Of a stretch of DNA of 64,000 bases, positions 10,399 through 20,623 are shown in pieces. Numbering within the stretch: the first letter of the stretch is position 1; each line of letters begins with the position of its first letter. A model generated the notes under the pieces. The model searched no databases, was not told the DNA's origin, and saw only the letters and a list, made by a program, of their open reading frames with translations. Made by a program: the position numbers and the translations under genes. The stretch is from Kitagawia praeruptora (lineage: Eukaryota; Streptophyta; Magnoliopsida; Apiales; Apiaceae), in assembly GCA_037693485.1 (NCBI GenBank), contig CM075350.1:125052001-125116000 (forward strand). The letters run 5' to 3'.

Positions 10399-13300
10399 AT
10401 GGTTAACACACGAAGGACACCAGCAACTACAGATCCAATCGCAACCGAGGCTCTACCTCTTAGCTCTGCTCCGCCTCTTACCGAACAAGTACCTCCAACA
10501 TCCGGAACTATCGTTCCGTATCAAGTTTCTCAACCCCTAGGGACGACTTCCCATGTTGAGAGTACGCTACCTCCGATCGTCCACACAAATCCAGGGACTA
10601 ACCCCCTCCAGGTGGGGATTTCTTCCTTGATTGTAGATCCCAACAACCCTTCACAAGGGGTTCAGATCCACACTACGGATCTCCCCATAAGCACCAATCC
10701 GATGTACGGGCTGCTTAACTACCCTCCTACCCAAGGAGCTGGATCAAGTGGTCATGCCCTGTATATCCGAGATCGAGATTATCACGATTTTTCTGGTCCT
10801 TATACGGATGAGTCATCTTCTGACGATGATTACGAACGTGATGAAGCTCCAAGGAGGCGACGTGCAAGTAAAGAACCTCGAGGAAGAACTCAAACTACTC
10901 ATGATGGACTCCCTTCAACAACTGCTGAGAAGATTAAGGCTTATGAAGCCGAAATCTTAAGATTAAAGGAAGATATGGCAAGAGAACAAGCCAGATCAAA
11001 TCAGGTTTTACCCCCTCCAACATCAGGATCGATTCCCTTTGTAGACTTGGAAAGGCCTTCAAGAAGGCAAAGAAGGGATGCCGCCCCAACTGGAAGAACA
11101 ACGAGGGTGGAAATCCCCAAGAGCAACCCCAAGGATCTGATACCACTTGGGGATCCTGATGATCCCACACCCCCATTTACTGAGGAGGTGATGAATGCTC
11201 GTATCTCAAAGAAGTTTAAGATGCCGACAATTAAATCTTATGATGGAATGGGTGATCCCGCAAACCATGTTAGAACATTCTCAAACGCTCTGCTGTTGCA
11301 GCCTGCAAGTGACGCTTTGAAGTGTAGGGCATTCCCTCAAACTCTATCAGGAATGGCTCAAAGATGGTATAGTCGGCTGCCTGCAAACTCAATTGGTTCC
11401 TTTAAGGAGTTGAGTGCTGCTTTTGTTAGTCAGTTTATCAGTGGAAGAGCGCATGAGAAAAGTTCTGCATCTCTCATGTATGTGGTACAAGGGAAGAACG
11501 AAAGTCTCAGAGACTATCTTAAGAGGTTCACTAAGGAGACTCTGAACATCACTGATCTGGACAATAAGGTTGCAATGGTAGCCTTGGAGCATGGCACCAC
11601 CGACCTATACTTTAAGAGGTCATTGGCAAAGCATCCTCCCGAGAATATGGCTGAGCTCCAGCGGAGGGCTGATAAGTACATCAAGGCCGAGGATAGCACG
11701 AAGAAGGAGGTCACAATAGGCAATGGTCGGGGTAACAATGATACAAAAAAGCGCAAGCAAGAGCAGGAGTATGATGCTAAGGACAAGTATCCCCGAACTA
11801 GCAAAGACTCTGATTCTCCGCCAAAAAAGAGCCTGGGACCAAGGTTCTCTGACTATGCAAGGTTAAATGCTCCTAGAAGTCAAATCTTGTTGGAGATTGA
11901 GAAAGATAAGGACTTCCGATGGCCGAAGCCTCTCAGGGGAGACCCCGCAAAGAGAAACAAGGATCAATATTGTCGGTTCCACCGAGATGTGGGGCATGAT
12001 ACAGACGATTGTAGGCAGTTAAAGGATGAGATCGAATTCTTGATCCGCAAAGGAAAGCTAAGTAACTTTACCAAAAGTGAAGATCGTGGAACCCAAAGAA
12101 GGGACTATGATAGGAGAAATAATGATAGAAGGGATAATGATCGTGATCGTAACACACAGCCTCGGGGGCCAGTTATTAACATGATCTGGGGAGGCCCGAC
12201 AGCGGCTGGTACGACTCGAAACTCTCGAAAGGCATACGCCAGGGAGGTAATGCACATTATGGGAGAGGCCCCGAAGCGTGCTAGAACTGAAATCGTAATT
12301 GGTTTTGATGATTCTGATCTTGAAGGGGTGAAATTCCCCCATGATGACCCGTTGGTTATAACTCCTGTGATTGGGAACTCGGAAGTAAAGCGAGTCTTGA
12401 TAGACAATGGAGCCTCTGTTGATATTCTGTTTCATGATGCTTTTGTGAAGATGGGATATACCGATTCTCAGCTGACCCCGACTAACATGCCCATCTACGG
12501 ATTCAATGGAGTTGAATCCAAGGTTGAGGGTACTATCCAGTTGCCCATGACAATCGGGCAGGAACCTAAAGAAGCTACTCAAATGTTGAATTTTCTGGTA
12601 ATTAAGGCGGCTTCAACTTATAACGCAATCCTGGGAAGGACTGGACTTCATGCGTTCAAGGCTGTTGCCTCAACGTATCACATGAAGGTTAAGTTTCCAA
12701 CCCGCAATGGGGTCGGAGAACAAAAAGGTGACCAGAAGATGGAAAGAAGTTGTTATGTGTCCGCCCTAAGAGCTGATGGAGTCGGGGGGCAGGTACTCCC
12801 GATTGAAGACATGGATGTCCGTGGTGATGATGAACACCGAGGGAAGCCAGCAGAGGATTTAATCCCCGTCCCTCTAGAGCTGGGCGACCCAGAGAAGGTT
12901 ACATATATAGGAGCATCTTTGAAGGAACCTCTGAAGGGCGAGTTGACAGCATTCTTGCAGAAGAATAGCGATGTGTTTGCTTGGACAGCAGCGGATATGC
13001 CAGGAATTGACCCCCAACTTATAACTCATAGGTTGAACGTCGATCCTGAACGGAAGAAGATAAAGCAGAAAAAGAGAAATTTTGCTCCTGAAAGGCAAGA
13101 GGCCATTAAGCAAGAAGTTGACAAGCTTTTGGAAGCTGGATTTATTGAGGAAATTCAGTTCCCTGAATGGTTGGCTAATCCCGTCATGGTCAAGAAAGCA
13201 AATGGAAAGTGGAGAATGTGTATCGACTTCATAGATTTAAATGATGCATGCCCAAAGGATTGTTTCCCTCTACTAAGGATTGACACCCTAATAGATGCCA

Positions 13301-16110
13301 CAGCTGGACACGAGATGTTGAGTTTCATGGATGGTTTCAGTGGTTACAATCAAATTAAGATGCACAAGGATGACATCCCAAAGGTATCTTTCTTTACTGA
13401 TTTTGGTGTTTTCTGTTATCTTGTTATGGCTTTTGGTCTCAAGAATGCAGGAGCTACTTATCAACGATTGGTGAATAAGATATTCGCTCATCTAATTGGA
13501 AAAACCATGGAGGTCTATGTTGATGACATGTTAGTCAAGAGCCTACTCAAGGCTGACCATATTGAGCACCTCAGAGAGGCATTCGAAGTGCTGAGGCACC
13601 ACAAGATGATGTTGAATCCAGCCAAGTGTGCTTTTGGTGTTGGATCAGGAAAATTTTTGGGATTGATGGTCTCGAAGAGAGGCATAGAGGCCAACCCTGA
13701 TAAGATCAAAGCAATCTTGGACATGGAACCACCACGCTCTATACGAGATGTACAGAAGCTAACTGGCCGAGTTGCGGCTCTAGGGAGATTCATCTCCAAG
13801 TCCGGTGACAAGTGTCTGCCTTTCTTCCAAACATTGAAGAAGGTGAAAAATTTTGAGTGGACCACGGAGAGCCAAGAGGCCTTTGAGCAGCTGAAGAAAT
13901 ACATGGCTGAAGCCCCGTTGTTGGCTAAACCGAGTCCTGGGGAGACTCTTTATCTGTACCTGGCGGTATCTGAACAAGCATTGAGTGCTGTTCTTATTCG
14001 AGAAGAGAAGAAGGTTCAGAAACCCATATACTATGTAAGCAAGGTGTTGCATGGGGCGGAGTTGAATTACTCTCCCATTGAGAAGTTTGCCTTGGCATTA
14101 GTTACTGCCTCAAGGAAATTGCGGCCATATTTCCAGGCCCATAAGATCGAAGTCTTGACCGACCAGCAGTTGAGAAGCATCTTGCACAGCCCAAAAGCAA
14201 GTGGAAGATTGATCAAATGGGCAATTGAGCTCGGAGAATTTGACATAACGTACAGGCCTCGGACAGCCATCAAGGCTCAGGCATTGGCTGACTTCGTGGT
14301 TGAATGTACCATTAACAACCAAGAAGTCGGGGGGCAAGATATAATACCCAACCAAGGAAGTGAGAATAAAGATGAAGAACTTGTACCTGATCTGAAGGAG
14401 TACTGGGTGCTCTATTTTGATGGAGCATCAAAAACAAAATCCAGTGGTGCATGTTTAGTTTTGCAAAGCCCCGATGGGTTCACAGTTGAATATGCTTTGA
14501 AGTTGGACTTTCCGACAACCAACAATGAAGCTGAGTATGAAGCCTTGATAGCCGGTTTAGGCTTGGCCAGAATCATGAGAGTCAAAAATCTCAAAGTTTG
14601 TGGAGATTCAAGATTGGTAGTTTCGCAAGTGAATGGAGAGTTTGAGGCCAAGGATGAAACTATGGCAAAATACCTCAGAGTCGTGAAAGCTGTTATGACT
14701 CAGTTTGAGGAGTGTTATGTGGAGCACATTCCTAGGGAAGAGAACGTTAAGGCCGATGCCCTCTCTAAGTTCGCTTCTTCTGAGATAGAGAATTATGCAG
14801 GAAGTGTTTACTTCCAGGTCTTGAAGGCCCCGACCGTCAATTCTAAATTGGTAGCACCAATTGATGTCAGAAGCTGTTGGATAGATCCTATTAAAGCTCA
14901 TCTAGAAACCGGATGGCTCCCTGACAATGCTTTGGAAGCACGAAAATTGTCAGTGAGAGCATTGAGATATGCCTTGATTGAAGGCATCTTATACAAGAGA
15001 TCGTTTGTCATTCCCTACTTGAAGTGCTTAAGGCCCCAAGAGGCAAGAGAAGCATTGGAAGAAGTTCATGAAGGGATATGTGGGCAGCACCTGGGGGGCA
15101 GGTCCTTGGCTCACAAAATAACTCGTCTGGGATTCTATTGGCCAGAGATGCTGGCCGATGCACAGAATTATGTCAAGAGGTGCGATAGATGCCAAAAGCA
15201 CGCTCCGATTGTAAGGCAGCCGCCTAAGATGTTAACGTCAATCAGCTCCCCCGTCCCGTTTGCAATGTGGGGGATGGACATCCTTGGTCCTTTCCCTATG
15301 GCTTCAGCACAGAGGAAGTTTTTGATAGTCGCCATTGACTACTTCACCAAGTGGATTGAGGCTAAGCCTTTAGCAAAGATAACCACCAAGCAAGTTTCCC
15401 AGTTCTTTTGGGAGAACATAATCTGTAGATATGGCATCCCGCGAATCCTTGTGACAGATAATGGGACACAGTTCAACAATGAGGAGTTTAGAAAGTACTG
15501 TGAAGAGAATGCTATTGAGCTTCGTTTTACTTCAGTAGCACACCCGCAAGTAAATGGACAGGCTGAGGTCGCCAATCGGATCATCCTTGATGGACTAAAG
15601 AAAAGGGTCGAACGCTCGAGGAACACTTGGGTGGATGAGTTGCTGCCTATACTCTGGGCTTATCGCACTACTTGTAAGGTGACTACCGGAGCAACCCCGT
15701 TTCTGCTAGCTTATGGAGCTGAGGTAGTTGTGCCGCTGGAAATCATGCATGCATCACCTCGGATTGAGGCATATGAACCTGAGACTAATGAAGAAGGCAT
15801 GAGGCTCGCTCTAGATCTGATTGATGAAGTCAGGGACGAGGCAAACGCCAGAAATACGGAGCATCAAAAGAAAGCGTCCTTCTATTACAACCACAGGGTT
15901 AAGGAGAGGTTCTTTCAGCAAGGTGACTTGGTTCTCAGGAAGATCGAGGCTTCTGGAGTTGGCCAGAAGGGAAAACTAGCCCCAAACTGGGAAGGGCCGT
16001 ATCGAGTTAGGAAGACATTGGGACGAGGATCATATAAGTTGGAGACCTTGGACGGGGTTGAGGTGCCCCGTACTTGGCATGCCTTGAACCTCAAGATTTA
16101 TTATATTTAA
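10399..16110 (+). CDS. Gag-Pol polyprotein of Tat Ty3/Gypsy retrotransposon (1903 aa)
   Basis: Single uninterrupted frame starting at ACCATGG, a strong start context 34 bases after the 5' LTR. Approximate residues: gag core 278-430 (ending near ALEHGTTDLYFKRSL); a zinc-knuckle-like CRFHRDVGHDTDDC near 525; aspartic protease with LIDNGASVDIL near 666 (DNG instead of the commoner DSG); reverse transcriptase about 900-1130 with catalytic YVDDM at 1039; RNase H about 1160-1290; archaeal-type second RNase H about 1335-1460 starting YWVLYFDGAS; integrase zinc finger (H-H-CDRC) about 1555-1605; integrase core with D in GMDILG (about 1627), D in VTDNGTQ (about 1686) and E in NGQAEVANR (about 1720); GPYRV C-terminal region. 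No chromodomain seen. All catalytic positions are present, so the protein may be functional. Antisense and out-of-frame open frames within it are shadows. Confidence 0.95.
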   Translation: MVNTRRTPATTDPIATEALPLSSAPPLTEQVPPTSGTIVPYQVSQPLGTTSHVESTLPPIVHTNPGTNPLQVGISSLIVDPNNPSQGVQIHTTDLPISTNPMYGLLNYPPTQGAGSSGHALYIRDRDYHDFSGPYTDESSSDDDYERDEAPRRRRASKEPRGRTQTTHDGLPSTTAEKIKAYEAEILRLKEDMAREQARSNQVLPPPTSGSIPFVDLERPSRRQRRDAAPTGRTTRVEIPKSNPKDLIPLGDPDDPTPPFTEEVMNARISKKFKMPTIKSYDGMGDPANHVRTFSNALLLQPASDALKCRAFPQTLSGMAQRWYSRLPANSIGSFKELSAAFVSQFISGRAHEKSSASLMYVVQGKNESLRDYLKRFTKETLNITDLDNKVAMVALEHGTTDLYFKRSLAKHPPENMAELQRRADKYIKAEDSTKKEVTIGNGRGNNDTKKRKQEQEYDAKDKYPRTSKDSDSPPKKSLGPRFSDYARLNAPRSQILLEIEKDKDFRWPKPLRGDPAKRNKDQYCRFHRDVGHDTDDCRQLKDEIEFLIRKGKLSNFTKSEDRGTQRRDYDRRNNDRRDNDRDRNTQPRGPVINMIWGGPTAAGTTRNSRKAYAREVMHIMGEAPKRARTEIVIGFDDSDLEGVKFPHDDPLVITPVIGNSEVKRVLIDNGASVDILFHDAFVKMGYTDSQLTPTNMPIYGFNGVESKVEGTIQLPMTIGQEPKEATQMLNFLVIKAASTYNAILGRTGLHAFKAVASTYHMKVKFPTRNGVGEQKGDQKMERSCYVSALRADGVGGQVLPIEDMDVRGDDEHRGKPAEDLIPVPLELGDPEKVTYIGASLKEPLKGELTAFLQKNSDVFAWTAADMPGIDPQLITHRLNVDPERKKIKQKKRNFAPERQEAIKQEVDKLLEAGFIEEIQFPEWLANPVMVKKANGKWRMCIDFIDLNDACPKDCFPLLRIDTLIDATAGHEMLSFMDGFSGYNQIKMHKDDIPKVSFFTDFGVFCYLVMAFGLKNAGATYQRLVNKIFAHLIGKTMEVYVDDMLVKSLLKADHIEHLREAFEVLRHHKMMLNPAKCAFGVGSGKFLGLMVSKRGIEANPDKIKAILDMEPPRSIRDVQKLTGRVAALGRFISKSGDKCLPFFQTLKKVKNFEWTTESQEAFEQLKKYMAEAPLLAKPSPGETLYLYLAVSEQALSAVLIREEKKVQKPIYYVSKVLHGAELNYSPIEKFALALVTASRKLRPYFQAHKIEVLTDQQLRSILHSPKASGRLIKWAIELGEFDITYRPRTAIKAQALADFVVECTINNQEVGGQDIIPNQGSENKDEELVPDLKEYWVLYFDGASKTKSSGACLVLQSPDGFTVEYALKLDFPTTNNEAEYEALIAGLGLARIMRVKNLKVCGDSRLVVSQVNGEFEAKDETMAKYLRVVKAVMTQFEECYVEHIPREENVKADALSKFASSEIENYAGSVYFQVLKAPTVNSKLVAPIDVRSCWIDPIKAHLETGWLPDNALEARKLSVRALRYALIEGILYKRSFVIPYLKCLRPQEAREALEEVHEGICGQHLGGRSLAHKITRLGFYWPEMLADAQNYVKRCDRCQKHAPIVRQPPKMLTSISSPVPFAMWGMDILGPFPMASAQRKFLIVAIDYFTKWIEAKPLAKITTKQVSQFFWENIICRYGIPRILVTDNGTQFNNEEFRKYCEENAIELRFTSVAHPQVNGQAEVANRIILDGLKKRVERSRNTWVDELLPILWAYRTTCKVTTGATPFLLAYGAEVVVPLEIMHASPRIEAYEPETNEEGMRLALDLIDEVRDEANARNTEHQKKASFYYNHRVKERFFQQGDLVLRKIEASGVGQKGKLAPNWEGPYRVRKTLGRGSYKLETLDGVEVPRTWHALNLKIYYI

Positions 16111-16515
16111 GCTGCCTCTGCAACAATGTAGCCTTTTATTTATCTAGTATGAGAAGTAGAAATAAGGTTCGATGAAACCATTCCAGGGATTAATTCCCCG
16201 AGTAGGACAATAATAAGCTATGTAAGGGTTGAACCCATTTGAGTTATTAATGCAAAGTTTGTTTTCCATTGTCTATGTTTTGTTTAAGTACCTAGCACCT
16301 GCTGAGTGCAAATCTAGAAAGATCAAGTACCGAAAAATAAATGAACATATGAATGGAAAAAACGAGTGCATAAATAAAGACCCCGAAGGGCCGACAGTTA
16401 AGTTACATCACTTAGCCAAATAAAAGTTTGATCCCGAAGGACCTTGATTGAAAGCTAAAAATACAAAGCCACATGCGGCCAATCTAGGCCATGTAAGGCC
16501 ACCGAGCAATCCCAA
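16111..16515. other. Spacer between gag-pol and the antisense gene
   Basis: About 400 bp of Tat element sequence holding the convergent 3' ends of gag-pol (+) and the antisense gene (-). No gene was recognised in it. Confidence 0.6.
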
Positions 16516-18566
16516 TTACTCATCAGAATCCTCCTCCTCACCACTCTCTTCTTCACTGCTATCTTCCTCACCGCTCTCTTCCGCCGAGCTTTCCTCGTCA
16601 GGGCCCTTATCCGGTTCGGCTACCACCATTGGTTGAGGCACAACCTCTTCCTCCTCGGAAGATGAGCTATCCTCGATCTGAGCCACTCTTCCTTTCTCCA
16701 CGGTCATAGGCCGTTTCCCTCGAGGGTCCGAGGAAACTGAATCGTCCCTCTTGGCTCGGACACCTCTCGAACCAGAACCAGAACGTCGACGACTTCCCCT
16801 AGAGCCTGAACCCGAAGCCTGAGCTACTGGGTTGGCTTCTGAGCCCGAAGCAACTTGATTATAAGGACTTGGAAAGTCCCTCGGGTTAACTACAGTAGGG
16901 TGCCTCTTGCTCACAGCATTGATGGCTCGATCCCAACCAACAGACATAATACCCGGGTGAACTTCATCGTCATGCTCATCTATGAGACGGAAGAAATCCT
17001 CTGACTCCTGGTAAGCTTTTACCACCAGCTTGTAGTCTGCCGCCCTTTTGTTATACAGGGAGTCATACTGTCTCTGGAGAGAATGAGCATCAGCTTCAGC
17101 CCGGATGGCCCTAGACTCCAAGTCTTGACGTTTCTCATCAAAAGTTGCTTTCTCCTTCTTCAAGGCCACATTTTCCTCCCGATATGCACGGCCTATGCGA
17201 GTGCTGGCCTGGAACTGGGCATTGGCTTGGAACAAATAATCAATGAGACATTTATAATCATAAGTTATGTGAAAATACTACATCTAAGATGAAAAGTTGG
17301 GAACCTGGTACAGGGCTTGAGCTCCTAGTTTCTCCGCCTCATCAAATTTGTCCATAGCAGTCACTATCAAAAGATCGGGGGGAGTGATGCAGAATTTGGA
17401 CCAATCCAAGGCCGACTCTGGGCATCCCAAGACAGAATCTTGCTCACATATGCCCCAACCAGGGACGAAAGGGGTCTTGACTCTCCCGTCAGCGTCTCGG
17501 AATCTCTTTGAAGAACACCCCGACAGGAACTGCGGGATCTTTAGCTCAGGTTGGATGCCAGCCTGAGCCTCGGCTCTCTTGGTCATCCTTCTAGTAACTT
17601 TCGGCTGGTTCTCGGGCCGGCTGTCTATCTCCTCCGCAACTGAAATGGCAACAGAAAAAAATATCGGAATAAGAACAAACAGAGTTCATAATGTGCAAAT
17701 AAAAAATTACCCTCAGCAGAAAGTAAGCTAAGGCCAGCTTCTACAAGTCTCTTCTCGGTTAAGAAAACTTTGTAGTGAGTACGGCCGTTGTCAGTAAGTA
17801 ATCTATCACGATCAAGAAGCTCTTTCACGTCAAGATCACATATAAAGTGTGTCGCGTCATGCACTTCCCCAAACTTAGACACAAAGAATTGGCCCCAGTC
17901 GCCACCACTCCATACCAGAGTCACGAACTCTCTATCCCAGGAGTGATGGGAATCTGGGAATGAAAATGCATTCACGATATGTGGAACACTAGTTCGGTGC
18001 TGAATAGATACCCATCCCTTTTGAAGCTCAGATGAGTTCTTGATGGCGAATATACTCCGGAACATCGTGGTAGTCGGTTCGATATCTAGATCCCGACACC
18101 TCAGCATAAAAATGATGATAGCCCGCCATGCATTAGGATACAATTGGCAAGGATGAACCTGAAACTCTGCTAGAAGCCTTATGATGAACTGGTCGACAGG
18201 GTATCGCAGGCCCGCTTCAAGGGCGCCTTTGTAGACACATAGCCTCTCTGGGTGCCAATTACAGGTTCTATCAGCTAAGCCAGGAAGGCGAACCTTGATC
18301 ACGTCCGGAAAGCCATATAGTTCCTTGATCTTGTTAACATCCTCCTTGTTAAACTTACACGGGCTATGATATGCAGCTAATTCAGAGTTGTTGGGGAATG
18401 CATCCCTCATGGTACTCAACAAGTCATACAAAGAATCAAATCTATGATTAATATACGAAGGGGGATTTAGTCTAAGATTACCTCGCAATGTCTTGGCCAA
18501 GGTTCTCTTGGCCATCGCCTCCGACATGGAGACTGACGAAGCCGAAGCACGGTTGCCATCTGCCAT
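16516..18566 (-). CDS. Antisense spliced gene of the Tat element, PF04195-like (Transposase_28) protein
   Basis: Three exons on the minus strand: 18566-17711, 17639-17305, and about 17214-16516 (the last acceptor is uncertain). The exon 1/2 join is in phase, with GAGG|GTAATT and TTTCAG|TTGCGG. Exon 1 starts MADGNRASASS and has HPCQLYPNAWRAIIIFMLRC, resembling the putative gypsy-type transposon domain PF04195 common in plant retroelements. Exon 2 ends DKFDEAEKLGAQALYQ. Exon 3 is a charged coiled coil (REENVALKKEKATFDEKRQD) followed by a Ser/Arg-rich stretch and a very acidic tail ending EEEDSDE. Function unknown; antisense extra genes are known in Grande/Tat elements. It has its own TATA box. 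No stop or frameshift was found in the chosen exons. Total length is about 630 residues. Confidence 0.72.
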
Positions 18567-18677
18567 CTTGAAGCTCGAACTTGAAGCTAGAACTTGAAGC
18601 TTTAAAGCTTGAGAGCTTTAGAGAGAATTTTAGAAGTAAGAAGAAGTGAAGTGAATGAAATGAAGGCTCCCCCCATT

Positions 18678-18685
18678 CTTTTATA
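18678..18685 (-). promoter_or_regulatory. TATA box of the antisense gene
   Basis: The minus strand reads TCTATAAAAGAATGG, with TATAAAAG about 112 bases upstream of the ATG at 18566. This is a well-placed plant TATA box and suggests transcription independent of the LTR promoter. Confidence 0.6.
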
Positions 18686-19039
18686 GAAGATGGGTGACCT
18701 CCTATATCAGGTTGAAACACAGCTCGGTTCGTGTTTGCAGGTCATCTATCGTTTATGCATGAAAGAAAATGGAACTCATCTGCTATATCTGGCAAAAGTT
18801 ATATCAGTTCGTATGATTCCGGGAAAGAAAGAAGTATCTACACAGAGAAATAATAATTAGCTCTGCTCGGACACTCATCTAAGCTTAAGAAGCTGATTAC
18901 GTTTAAGGAAGATAAAACACAATCATTTAGTCTTTGTTAATAAAGAGACTGATTATGTCCTGAAAGGAAGTATACAACATACGAATGTCAAGGACGTGAT
19001 TCAAGAATAAGATTCCAAGCATTGCGAAAAGCTCTGAGA

Positions 19040-20200
19040 GGCATGACAAAGCAGCCACGGGGCACCTGGTAGGCAACCAGGATCACCTGCAGTCGACCAG
19101 GTGCCAGGGGAAGGGTCTGGCCGACCAGGATCTCCTGGCAGCCGACCAGGATCTCCTGGCAGCAGACCAGGATCTCCTGCAGCCGACCAGGTGCCAGGGG
19201 AAGGGTCTGGCCGACCAGGATCTCCTGGCAGCAGACCAGGATCTCCTGCAGCCGACCAGGTGCCAGAGGAAGGGTCTGGCCGACCAGGATCTCCTGGCAG
19301 CCGACCAGGATCTCCTGGCAGCAGACCAAGATCTCCTGCAGCTGACCAGGTGCCACATAGGAGCTTCATCCGACCTCCTGACACCTCCCGTCAGTTGGTT
19401 GAATCATTTGATGGCTCTGTTGAAGGTTTTTCACTTTTCGGAACAAACATCGACCTCCAACTAAGCGTCGTTCAATCATCGATTAGCACCGTATAGTGCC
19501 ATCTTATGCCATTCAACGTCGTTCAACGTGGATTGAAATGTCGCTCAAGCACTCCCGGGCAACCTGGCAGGCAACCAGGATCACCTGCAGCCGACCAGGT
19601 GCCACAGAGGGGGTCAGGCCGACCAGGATCTCCTGGCAGCCGACCAGGATCTCCTGGCGGCCGACCAGGATCTCCCGGCACCCATCTTGACATCTCCCGT
19701 CAGTTGGTAGGATCGTTTGATGGCTTTGTTGAAGTTTCCTTACATTTCGGGATAAACATCGACCTTCGACTTAGCGCCGCATAGAGTCTACTAGCACCAT
19801 GAAGTGCCGTTTTATGCCATTTAACGTCGTTTAACAAACATTGAAACGTTGTTTAAACATCATGTGGCATCATTAAAAGATAACATGGGTCTCCCATCGA
19901 GGAGCACCATCAGCTATCGAGGAGCACTTGTCAGCCACCAAGGCGCACCTGTCAGCCACCAAGGATCTCCTGGCAGAAGACCAAGATCTCCTGGCAGCAG
20001 ACCAGGATCTCCTGGCAGCAGATCAGGATCTCCCGCAACCGACCAGGTGCCACAGAAGGGGGTCTGGCCGACCAGGATCTCCTGGCAACCGACCAGGATC
20101 TCCTGGCAGCCGACCAGGATCTCCTGGCAGCCGACCAGGATCTCCTGCAGCTGACCAGGATCACCTGGCAGCTGACCAGGACCCTTGTCGGCTGACTGGC
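19040..20200 (+). repeat. GC-rich minisatellite in three blocks (unit about 21 bp)
   Basis: The unit CCGACCAGGATCTCCTGGCA occurs in blocks at about 19060-19355, 19556-19682 and 19940-20195. Variants carry GCCGACCAGGTGCCA and GGAAGGGTCTGG, giving a longer period near 100 bp in block 1. Blocks 1 and 2 are each followed by a related spacer beginning near CTCCCGTCAGTTGGT, so there is also a higher-order repeat of about 0.4-0.5 kb. The 21-bp period keeps frames open on both strands, which produces collagen-like false open frames. Tandem arrays before the 3' LTR are known in Tat/Ogre elements and can seed satellites. Confidence 0.88.
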
Positions 20201-20234
20201 TGCCCGGAAGAGGCTGCGATTGTCCCGAGTCTTC

Positions 20235-20480
20235 TCCTATAAGCACAGATTAGTGCCGATTAGCGCAGATTAGTGCCGTTTAGTGCTGTTTAAGCACTGA
20301 TTAGTGCCTGTTAGCACAAATTAGTGCCGTTTAAGCGCTGTTTAGCACCGATTAGTGCCCTTAGTGCCATTCCATGCTATTTAACATTGTTTAACACTGT
20401 TTAAACGTTGTTTATGGCTGATTAAGCACTGTCTAGTGCCATTTAACACCGCTTAGTGTCGTTCAACATCGTCGTAAATG
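20235..20480 (+). repeat. Short degenerate tandem repeats with TTAGTGCC words
   Basis: Repeats of about 10-14 bp such as GATTAGTGCCGTTTAGTGC and GTTTAACACTG run between the minisatellite and the 3' LTR. Similar words are scattered from about 19480 to 19850. No coding potential. Confidence 0.7.
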
Positions 20481-20610
20481 CGTCGGTCACTCCACGCTTT
20501 ACATTAAGATGATATTGTTGAAAATAATCACGTAAGAGCAATAAACCCTGACCCAAGTCTCGAATAAGGCCGTTATAACTTCAAGGAAAACCTGATCAGT
20601 TTTCCTAGAA

Positions 20611-20623
20611 GTTGGGGGGCAAA
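20611..20623 (+). other. Polypurine tract of the Tat element
   Basis: GTTGGGGGGCAAA lies immediately before the 3' LTR start TGATATG, the expected place and composition for the plus-strand primer. Confidence 0.8.

Noticed and set aside
12058..12582. 174-codon minus-strand open frame within gag-pol
   Set aside because: Shadow of the intact gag-pol frame, with no recognisable domain.
19040..20200. CRISPR-like array of direct repeats
   Set aside because: Units are contiguous without unique spacers, lie inside a plant retrotransposon, and no cas genes exist in the window.
19101..20246. Collagen-like open frames (GRPGSPGSRPGSP and similar) on both strands
   Set aside because: They arise because the minisatellite unit is 21 bp, a multiple of three. 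Both strands are open, with no family match.
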